Positions 7,482-12,467 of a stretch of 12,467 nt of DNA are shown here, piece after piece. Source of the stretch: JBFMHD01 sp040752395 [NCBI: Candidatus Hydrogenedentota bacterium] (GTDB lineage Bacteria; JBFMHD01); NCBI GenBank assembly GCA_040752395.1, contig JBFMHD010000068.1, positions 1 to 12,467 of the forward strand, read 5' to 3'. The notes beneath the pieces are model-generated. The model saw only the letters and a program-made list of their open reading frames with translations. It did no database searches and was not told the DNA's origin. The position numbers and the translations under genes were made by a program. Numbering within the stretch: position 1 is the first letter of the stretch; each line of letters opens with the position of its first letter.

Positions 7482-7496
7482 GTCAATACGATCCAT
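7473..7496 (-). pseudogene. 5' remnant of the ParB-type HTH gene, fused to the tRNA end
   Basis: Reading leftward from ATG 7496, the frame gives MDRIDWLR, matching MNRIDWLR of the intact gene that starts at 10098. It then passes directly into the tRNA sequence and loses all similarity. Only about eight codons remain. The switch point is exactly where the tRNA 3' end and the HTH gene share GCGGAGCCA, so recombination at this shared 9-mer can explain the junction. Confidence 0.75.
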
Positions 7497-7500
7497 GGCA

Positions 7501-7524
7501 CCCAGACTGGTTAACAGTGCAGGG
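7501..7524. other. Stem-loop upstream of the HTH start, tRNA-side copy
   Basis: ACTG (7506-7509), loop GTTAA, CAGT (7515-7518), with an outer CCC/GGG pair (7501-7503 and 7522-7524). The copy at 10103-10125 keeps the fold with different stem bases. Positions 7506-7517 are also the reverse complement of the tRNA anticodon-arm half 7437-7448. Confidence 0.55.
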
Positions 7525-7539
7525 GGTTCAAAGTATATT
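7511..7539 (+). promoter_or_regulatory. Outward promoter into RM1
   Basis: TTAACA (7511-7516), a 17-bp spacer, and TATATT (7534-7539). Transcription would start near 7546, only about 8 bases before the methyltransferase ATG, so this message would be almost leaderless and would lack the AAGG at 7540-7543. Read-through from the tRNA promoter would supply it. The same promoter layout recurs at 10113-10140. Confidence 0.5.
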
Positions 7540-7553
7540 AAGGTAAAGATTAT

Positions 7554-9110
7554 ATGCAAAAATTAAGTTTTAAAACCGAGAAAGAATTTCAGGAAGCAAT
7601 CTTACGGGAAAAAGCAAAAGGAACTCCTGATATAGAAATTGGGCAAAAATATGGAGTTACTTTCAGATATATTGAAAAACTTATTACTAAATCACAAGGG
7701 CTCAACATTAGTGCTTTCAAGGTTTCTAAAAAAGTAAAACGACTTTACCCAAAGGACTTTAAGGAAGAACAAACTACTGTTTGGAATTTTAAAGAGAGAG
7801 GTAATTGGGCAACTCACAGTGGAGAATACAGAGGCAATTGGTCTCCATACATTCCTCGTAATGTGATTCTTAAATATTCAAAGCCCGGTGAATTGGTTTT
7901 AGATTATTTCTGTGGCGCGGGAACAACTGCTGTAGAATCAAGATTACTTGGAAGAAGGTGTATAGCATTTGATATTAATGATAAGGCCATTGAACTGGCA
8001 AAGAAGAATATAGATTTTAGCATAGAATCAAAGCAGTTGACTTTTATTGATGAAAAAAACAATTTGAAAATTTATGAGCCAGAATTATCAGTTGGCGACG
8101 CAAGAGATTTATCATTCATACAAGATAACTCCATAGACTTAATCTGCGCTCACCCTCCCTATGCGAATATTATTCATTACACAGATTCTAAAAAAGGCGA
8201 TCTATCATTCTTCGATATTGATGAATTCCTAAGAGAAATGGCTAAAGTTGCAAAAGAAAGTTTTAGAGTACTAAAGCCTGGTAGACAATGCGCTATCTTA
8301 ATAGGTGACACACGTAGGCAAAAACATGTAATTCCATTAGGTTTTCAACTTATAAATGTTTATCTGAATGCTGGTTTTCAGTTAAGAGAGCTTGTTATTA
8401 AACGCCAACACAACTGTAAAACTACAGGATTTTGGTATGCCAATAGTATAAAATATAATTTCCTTCTCTTGGCTCACGAGTATTTACCAATTTTTGAAAA
8501 ACCCAAAACACCTCTTTCTTTAAGAGTAAAAGAGAAAGGTGTGGGTTATGGTTTAGTTGCTCCCACCTTGGAAAAACCGCCACTAAAGAGGAAATTAGAC
8601 GAACTTGAGGCCAGAACAGTATGGATTTTACCAGGGAAAGATTTTGAAAAACGGTTAAATAAGAATGTGATTGACCGATATTCAAACGGTGATGGCTATT
8701 CGACTGTTACTTTTAATTTTCATTCTAAAATTGAAGCATGCTTCTCTGAGAAAGGAGAAAAAAGGAACAAGGGATTGCTTTTCATAAAATCACCATTTTT
8801 GAATGGCAGTCCTTCACAACCAAATATTGAAACCTACTTACAAGAAATAAATGAGATCACAAAATTGAATTCACTCAAGAAAGGCGGTTTTTTGGTAATT
8901 CAAACCCAGGATGTAAGAATAAATGGGTATATAGAACCTATTGCCAAAAGGTTGGTAGATATATTGGTGCTTGATAATTTATGGCTCAAGGAGATTATAG
9001 TTATTATTCAAAAAGATACAAATTTACCCCCAAAAAACCCGGGGGATTATTTAAAAATAGCACATCAATATTTACTCGTTTATGAGGTAAAAAATGAAGA
9101 AACTCTTTAG
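7554..9110 (+). CDS. Permuted DNA amino-methyltransferase, RM1
   Basis: This enzyme would methylate adenine N6 or cytosine N4 at the RM1 site, which cannot be read from sequence. Residues 20-46 look like a helix-turn-helix. The SAM-binding motif I, DYFCGAGTT (117-125), comes before the catalytic HPPY (200-203). This is the reverse of the beta-class order seen in RM2. The conserved block GNWATHSGEYRGNWSPYIP (83-101) and IGDTRRQKHVIPLGF (250-264) fit a known family of stand-alone bacterial methyltransferases. Residues about 408-512 repeat the second half of the domain in degenerate form (SPF instead of HPPY). AAGG lies 10 bases before the ATG. Its end overlaps the next gene by 17 bp, as expected for an RM operon. 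Confidence 0.9.
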   Translation: MQKLSFKTEKEFQEAILREKAKGTPDIEIGQKYGVTFRYIEKLITKSQGLNISAFKVSKKVKRLYPKDFKEEQTTVWNFKERGNWATHSGEYRGNWSPYIPRNVILKYSKPGELVLDYFCGAGTTAVESRLLGRRCIAFDINDKAIELAKKNIDFSIESKQLTFIDEKNNLKIYEPELSVGDARDLSFIQDNSIDLICAHPPYANIIHYTDSKKGDLSFFDIDEFLREMAKVAKESFRVLKPGRQCAILIGDTRRQKHVIPLGFQLINVYLNAGFQLRELVIKRQHNCKTTGFWYANSIKYNFLLLAHEYLPIFEKPKTPLSLRVKEKGVGYGLVAPTLEKPPLKRKLDELEARTVWILPGKDFEKRLNKNVIDRYSNGDGYSTVTFNFHSKIEACFSEKGEKRNKGLLFIKSPFLNGSPSQPNIETYLQEINEITKLNSLKKGGFLVIQTQDVRINGYIEPIAKRLVDILVLDNLWLKEIIVIIQKDTNLPPKNPGDYLKIAHQYLLVYEVKNEETL

Positions 9111-9652
9111 CTTGTTAAAAGCAATCTATTACTATCTGGAATCCTCTTACAAAATATGGAAAGTCAAACGAATGCAAGAAGACGACCTTGTTTATATAAC
9201 CAAGGCAAATGTGCATTTTGAAGTTTATCCTGGCAGCAAACAACAATCTCCCTATGACTTTATTGTAAAATTCAGAGAACCAAATAAGCGTGAAAGAACC
9301 CCTGCACATGTTCACTTGATTGTAGAGATGTATGTTAAACATGCCTATAATTCATCATTAACTCTAAAATTAAAAGACCACATTCTAATAATGCTAAGCC
9401 AGATTAAACCTGTGGTTACATTTCCACCGGCCCTTCAGTTTTTTAAACCCGAACACATTGAACCTTTTTAGAGACTTGGATAAGGTTGGAGAATTTACAG
9501 TAGAATTTTTGCTTGTTGCAATAGAGCTCGTGGCGATACAAGAGAAAACCAATTATCCCACAGGAACTGTGACTGAGAATTTGTATAAGAACTTTGGAGT
9601 TAAAGATAGATTTTCAGTAATTCAAGCGGCGATATGGAAAGGTAGAAAGTAG
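9094..9652 (+). pseudogene. Frameshifted putative RM1 restriction endonuclease
   Basis: Two frames form one protein of about 185 residues. The first (9094-9471, 125 residues) starts after GAGG and six bases, within the methyltransferase end. It ends at a TAG inside a run of five T (9466-9470). Skipping one T continues as EPFRDLDKVGEFTVEF to 9652. The second frame alone has only a TTG without a ribosome site. The N-terminal part contains RTPAHVHLIVEMYVKHAY; the later part contains AIELVAIQEKTNYPTG. I do not recognise a named nuclease family; the role is inferred from coupling to the methyltransferase. The break may be a real mutation, a sequencing error at the homopolymer, or +1 recoding at CCT-TTT-TAG. 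The stop is only 2 bp from the HTH gene end. Confidence 0.7.
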
Positions 9653-9654
9653 TA

Positions 9655-10098
9655 TTAACCTGGAAGTAATTTTATTTGTTCTTTCATTTTGTTGAATTCT
9701 TGGATTTGTTTTGATGACTCTTTTATATTAAGAAGAGGCCGCAGGCGGCGTTCCGAGAAGAAGCGGATTGTCTTCTGTTCCTGGAGGGACAGAAGAGCCT
9801 TCTGGATTTCTGGTGCCAGTTTAAGGAGTGCCATTATCTGGCTAACTCTGGCTCTGGTAATGCCCATCTCCCGGGCTATATCGGACTGTGTTTTTATGAA
9901 TGGGGCCTTGAATAGGTTCTCGTAGCGTCTGGCTTCCAGAAGTGGGCATTCATAAACCTTCTGGGGCTTGACCGGTGGCATGCCGATGCCTATAAATAGT
10001 CGTCTGTTTCTGATTTCCTGGTAGATATTGAACTCCTGCCACCAGGGAATATCTTCGCAGTGAATGGGCGGTATGCGGAGCCAGTCAATACGATTCAC
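9655..10098 (-). CDS. ParB-type HTH DNA-binding protein, copy 1
   Basis: The 147-residue protein has a KorB/ParB-like HTH, SDIAREMGITRARVSQIMAL, after an opening RIDWLRIPPIHCEDIPWW. It lacks the ParB nuclease-like N-domain, so plasmid partition is not implied. It probably binds DNA at or near its own boundary. I prefer GTG 10098: the remnant beside the tRNA has ATG at the same place, and the copies differ by one base just upstream. GTG 10149 would give 164 residues. Neither start has a clear Shine-Dalgarno. The 3' end stops 2 bp from RM1 and the 5' end faces an outward promoter. Residues from RMGI onward are repeated exactly at the right edge. Confidence 0.85.
   Translation of the reverse strand: MNRIDWLRIPPIHCEDIPWWQEFNIYQEIRNRRLFIGIGMPPVKPQKVYECPLLEARRYENLFKAPFIKTQSDIAREMGITRARVSQIMALLKLAPEIQKALLSLQEQKTIRFFSERRLRPLLNIKESSKQIQEFNKMKEQIKLLPG
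9753..9878. repeat. 126-bp perfect direct repeat, copy 1
   Basis: Identical base for base with 12342-12467, as far as the window goes. It covers the HTH motif and following helices. To the left, towards the 3' end of the gene, the two copies diverge clearly. Confidence 0.95.
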
Positions 10099-10127
10099 TG
10101 CACCCAGCGTGGTTAACACGCAGGGGA
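10075..10127. repeat. Island boundary repeat, HTH-gene copy
   Basis: The second copy of the boundary repeat at 7473. It spans the first codons of the HTH gene, its start codon, the stem-loop and the -35 of the outward promoter. Identity is complete over the first 20 bases. Confidence 0.9.
10103..10125. other. Stem-loop upstream of the HTH start, copy 1
   Basis: GCGTG (10107-10111), loop GTTAA, CACGC (10117-10121), then an A-A mismatch and an outer CCC/GGG pair (10103-10105 and 10123-10125). Compared with 7501-7524, two stem pairs have changed on both sides (C-G and G-C for A-T and C-G), so pairing is kept. Confidence 0.6.
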
Positions 10128-10140
10128 GTTTATATATAAA
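10113..10140 (+). promoter_or_regulatory. Outward promoter into RM2
   Basis: TTAACA (10113-10118), a 16-bp spacer, TATAAA (10135-10140). Transcription would begin near 10147, within the palindrome TTGTGCACAA (10142-10151), leaving a leader of about 79 bases before the methyltransferase. It matches the layout at 7511-7539. Confidence 0.6.
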
Positions 10141-10141
10141 G

Positions 10142-10151
10142 TTGTGCACAA
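10142..10151. promoter_or_regulatory. 10-bp palindrome at the RM2 transcript start
   Basis: TTGTGCACAA is its own reverse complement and lies over the predicted start point of RM2 transcription. It might be an operator for the HTH protein encoded next to it. A second inverted repeat, AAATGGT/ACCATTT (10183-10189 and 10208-10214), lies just before the RM2 start. Confidence 0.35.
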
Positions 10152-10225
10152 ACGAACTGTTTCGGTTATTTTAAATTAGGCGAAATGGTGGCTTTAAGCA
10201 AGACAAAACCATTTGAGAATATGAT

Positions 10226-11515
10226 ATGAAAACGCTACACAAAATAATAATTGGTGATTCAAGGCAAATGAAGGAGGTTGTAAATGAATCAGTTCATCTC
10301 ATTATTACCTCTCCTCCCTACTGGCAGTTAAAGGATTATGGGAATGGAAGGCAGATAGGTTTCAATGATACTTATGAAGAATATATAAACAACCTTAATT
10401 TGGTGTGGGACGAATGCCACAGGGTTTTACATAAAGGTTGTCGTTTATGTATTAATATTGGCGACCAGTTTGCTCGTTCTGTATATTATGGAAGGTATAA
10501 AGTCATTCCGATAAGAACAGAGATAATCAAGTTCTGTGAAAACGTTGGTTTTGATTACATGGGTGCTATCATCTGGCAGAAAGTCACTACTTGCCATACC
10601 ACTGGTGGCGCAACAGTAATGGGTTCTTTCCCTTACCCAAGAAGTGGGATTCTTAAACTTGATTATGAATTTATCTTGATTTTCAAAAAATATGGCAATC
10701 AGCCAAAAGTAAATCACGAAGTTAAAGAACAATCAAAATTAACTCAAGAGGAATGGAATCAATACTTTACTGGACACTGGAATTTTTCGGGAGAAAAACA
10801 GGATGAACATCTGGCGATGTTTCCTGAAGAATTGCCGAAGCGACTTATTAAAATGTTCAGTTTTGTCGGGGATACTGTGCTTGATCCATTTCTTGGAAGT
10901 GGAACTACCTCTTTGGCAGCTAAGAACCTGAATAGAAACTCAGTTGGATATGAAATAAACGAGGAATTTTTAGCAGGCATAAAAGAAAAACTCGGACTAA
11001 GACAAAGTACTATTTTTCAAAATGCCAGTTTTGAGATAATCAAGCAAAAAGATATGAGACTAAACTTTAAAGAAGAGATTAAAAGATTGCCTTACATCTT
11101 CAAAGATCCTATAAGATTTGACAAAAAGATTGACCCCAGAAAATTAAGGTTTGGCTCTAAAATAGACAATTCTCATTCTGAAAGGGAAACATATTATACT
11201 GTGAAAGAAATAGTCTCGCCAGAAATTTTGATTTTAAATAATGGATTAGAAATCAAGTTATTGGGTGTAAAAGAGAAGCCAGAAAAGAATGGAGAGGCTA
11301 TTCAATTTTTAAGGAATAAAACGCGTGGACAAAAGGTATTCATAAAGTTCGATACTACAAAGTATGATGAGAAAAATAACTTGCTTTGTTATCTTTATTT
11401 GTGGAATAAGACTTTTTTAAATGCTCATTTGATTAAAAATGGTTTGGCTGACGTGGATGTTGCAAAAAACTATAAATACAAATCTAAGTTCTTGACTTAT
11501 CGGAAGAGAGTATAA
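10226..11515 (+). CDS. Beta-class DNA methyltransferase with SNase-like C-terminus, RM2
   Basis: This is the modification enzyme of the RM2 pair. The catalytic motif IV is TSPPYW (28-33), the form typical of cytosine-N4 enzymes. Motif I is DPFLGSGTT (220-228), in the usual beta-class order, and GYEIN at 241 follows. The partner is an MjaI-type nuclease, so the predicted site is CTAG. Residues about 323-429 add a staphylococcal-nuclease-like domain: a V-x-L-NNG-IKLLGV strand, EAIQFLRNKTRGQKVFIKFD, a YLYLW strand and LNAHLIKNGLADV. The nuclease Arg35 and Arg87 positions are not Arg here (Lys344 and a neutral residue), so it probably binds rather than cuts. The stop codon abuts the next ATG with no gap. 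Its own ribosome site is weak. Confidence 0.92.
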   Translation: MKTLHKIIIGDSRQMKEVVNESVHLIITSPPYWQLKDYGNGRQIGFNDTYEEYINNLNLVWDECHRVLHKGCRLCINIGDQFARSVYYGRYKVIPIRTEIIKFCENVGFDYMGAIIWQKVTTCHTTGGATVMGSFPYPRSGILKLDYEFILIFKKYGNQPKVNHEVKEQSKLTQEEWNQYFTGHWNFSGEKQDEHLAMFPEELPKRLIKMFSFVGDTVLDPFLGSGTTSLAAKNLNRNSVGYEINEEFLAGIKEKLGLRQSTIFQNASFEIIKQKDMRLNFKEEIKRLPYIFKDPIRFDKKIDPRKLRFGSKIDNSHSERETYYTVKEIVSPEILILNNGLEIKLLGVKEKPEKNGEAIQFLRNKTRGQKVFIKFDTTKYDEKNNLLCYLYLWNKTFLNAHLIKNGLADVDVAKNYKYKSKFLTYRKRV

Positions 11516-12148
11516 ATGGCAAAAGAATGGATATTGAATCAGGCGAATATGAGGTGGGGGCTGACTAAGAAAAACAAAGTTGGTCCGGTTTCGGAATTGA
11601 TAAGAAAGTGTTCCCCTAAGTCCTTGAAGGATTGGGAGGAGTATTATTATAAAAATGTCTACTCCAAACAGCATTTGGAAGAACTTGGCAGAAGGCTATA
11701 CATAAAGATAACCGAAGTATGTCAAGCAGAAATAGAAAGCATAACAGAGGAAGCTTGTATTGATTTTATCATTAATTTGGTAATTGGTAGAACCTACGAG
11801 GGCTATCAGTCTGAAATACAAACCATTTATGGGCAATTACAAGAGGCATTAGGTGTTAAAGTGGAACCGGCCCCAGATGAATGGGATAGAGGATATAATG
11901 TTGATTTTTTCATTAAGGTTAAGGAGAAATATATTGGGCTTCAAATTAAACCAGCAGGATATGCTTACATTACCCAAATCATCAATGAATTAGAATTTCA
12001 AAAAAAGACACATGAGAAATTTACCGCCAAATATGGAGGTAAAGTATTCTATGTTATCTCAGTAAAGGAAGGGAAAAAGAAAATCATCCATAACGACTCG
12101 GTTATTGAAGAAATCAGAAAAGAAATTGAGAGATTGAAGAAAGAATGA
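11516..12148 (+). CDS. MjaI-family type II restriction endonuclease
   Basis: The 210-residue protein matches the MjaI family, whose founding member from Methanocaldococcus jannaschii cuts CTAG. Family-like blocks are the opening KEWILNQANMRWGL, KVGPVSELIRKCSPKSLKDW (21-40), LYIKITEVCQAEIESITEE (61-79) and EPAPDEWDRGYNVDFFIKV (117-135). A PD-(D/E)xK-type core is visible as D130 and then LQIK145. GGAAGAG lies a few bases before the ATG, inside the methyltransferase end, and the genes are contiguous, so modification and restriction are made from one message. No frameshift or missing core residue is seen. Confidence 0.93.
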   Translation: MAKEWILNQANMRWGLTKKNKVGPVSELIRKCSPKSLKDWEEYYYKNVYSKQHLEELGRRLYIKITEVCQAEIESITEEACIDFIINLVIGRTYEGYQSEIQTIYGQLQEALGVKVEPAPDEWDRGYNVDFFIKVKEKYIGLQIKPAGYAYITQIINELEFQKKTHEKFTAKYGGKVFYVISVKEGKKKIIHNDSVIEEIRKEIERLKKE

Positions 12149-12163
12149 CGCCACCGCATTACC

Positions 12164-12231
12164 TAACACAGCATATATGCTGCGGGCTTATGCCCTTCTC
12201 CTTTGCAACGTTGTATATGCTGGAAATGTTA
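12164..12231. other. Imperfect inverted repeat resembling an integron attC site
   Basis: TAACA plus CAGCATATA (12164-12177) pairs with TATATGCTG, four unpaired bases (GAAA, 12223-12226) and TGTTA (12227-12231). The left end, ACCTAAC at 12161-12167, fits the attC box RYYYAAC; the right end, GTTATCC, fits only partly. The interior has a 14-bp palindrome (12169-12182) and a GGGC/GCCC hairpin (12184-12195). It could also be the end structure of the RM2 message. Confidence 0.4.
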
Positions 12232-12258
12232 TCCTGCGATCTATATTCATAGAGGGGG

Positions 12259-12467
12259 CTAAATTTTCTCTTCTATTTTCTTGAATTCTTCTATCTGTTC
12301 TATCGGATCTTTTATTGTTAAGAGTGGTCGCAGGCGGTGCTCCGAGAAGAAGCGGATTGTCTTCTGTTCCTGGAGGGACAGAAGAGCCTTCTGGATTTCT
12401 GGTGCCAGTTTAAGGAGTGCCATTATCTGGCTAACTCTGGCTCTGGTAATGCCCATCTCCCGGGCTA
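12259..12467 (-). CDS. ParB-type HTH protein, copy 2 (5' part beyond the window)
   Basis: A second copy of the HTH gene, cut by the right edge. The visible C-terminal 68 codons or so hold the HTH (GITRARVSQIMALLKL) and the same helices as copy 1. The last 20 residues differ: TIKDPIEQIEEFKKIEEKI instead of the longer NIKESSKQIQEF tail. The DNA from 12342 on is identical to copy 1. It lies about 110 bp after the RM2 stop, convergent with it. Its start and neighbour are not visible. Confidence 0.85.
   Translation of the reverse strand, partial: AREMGITRARVSQIMALLKLAPEIQKALLSLQEQKTIRFFSEHRLRPLLTIKDPIEQIEEFKKIEEKI
12342..12467. repeat. 126-bp perfect direct repeat, copy 2
   Basis: Partner of 9753-9878. 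It runs to the window end, so the true repeat may be longer. To its left the two genes diverge. Confidence 0.95.

Larger units (their letters stand above)
7473..7524. repeat. Island boundary repeat, tRNA-side copy
   Basis: Positions 7473-7492 are identical to 10075-10094, and similarity continues with few changes through the stem-loop to about 7526 (10127 in the other copy). The first 9 bases are also the last 9 of the tRNA. One single-base length difference lies just past the hairpin. Confidence 0.9.
7473..12467. mobile_element. RM cargo island at tRNA-Asn (right end beyond the window)
   Basis: The island begins in the tRNA 3' end and alternates copies of a leftward ParB-type HTH gene with rightward RM pairs: HTH remnant, RM1, HTH copy 1, RM2, HTH copy 2. 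The HTH segments look GC-richer than the cargo. tRNA-Asn is a frequent integration site. No integrase, transposase or terminal inverted repeat is visible, so its means of movement is not shown here. Confidence 0.55.

Noticed and set aside
9655-10098. Plasmid partition ParB
   Set aside because: Only the HTH part is present; there is no ParB N-terminal domain and no ParA neighbour.
12184-12200. Rho-independent terminator after RM2
   Set aside because: The GGGC/GCCC stem is only 4 bp and the tail TTCTCCTTT is mixed; too weak to call.

Overview
The window is AT-rich bacterial DNA in two parts that meet at a tRNA-Asn gene. The left part (about 349-7000) is a compact leftward housekeeping cluster. 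In transcription order it holds prs, rplY/ctc, pth, a TPR protein, an LptE-like lipoprotein, holA, a second small lipoprotein and serS. Two lipoprotein signal peptides and an LptE-like outer-membrane assembly protein point to a diderm bacterium. The low GC, the gene order and the dispersed heptamer-rich repeats would fit an uncultivated lineage such as Omnitrophota; that placement is inference only.

The right part (about 7473-12467) is an accessory island that starts inside the 3' end of tRNA-Asn. It carries two different restriction-modification (RM) pairs, both rightward. RM1 is a permuted amino-methyltransferase with a degenerate second half, followed by a frameshifted partner that is probably its endonuclease. 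RM2 is a beta-class TSPPYW methyltransferase with a C-terminal SNase-like domain, followed by an MjaI-family endonuclease, a family known for CTAG. By my count the window contains only one CTAG.

The island has a repeating layout. Leftward copies of a ParB-type HTH gene alternate with the RM pairs: a 5' remnant fused to the tRNA end, a complete copy at 9655-10098, and a copy running off the right edge. Next to each visible HTH start (remnant and complete copy) lies a small stem-loop whose stem bases covary between copies, and an outward promoter (TTAACA, 16-17 bp, TATAWW) that reads into the RM cargo. This looks like a cargo platform in which each new cassette sits downstream of a supplied promoter. 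An attC-like folded sequence lies between RM2 and the last HTH copy. No integrase or recombinase gene is visible.

Two dispersed repeats, each a core of about 49 bp with a small hairpin flanked by 7-bp tandem arrays, sit at the left edge and between rplY and prs.
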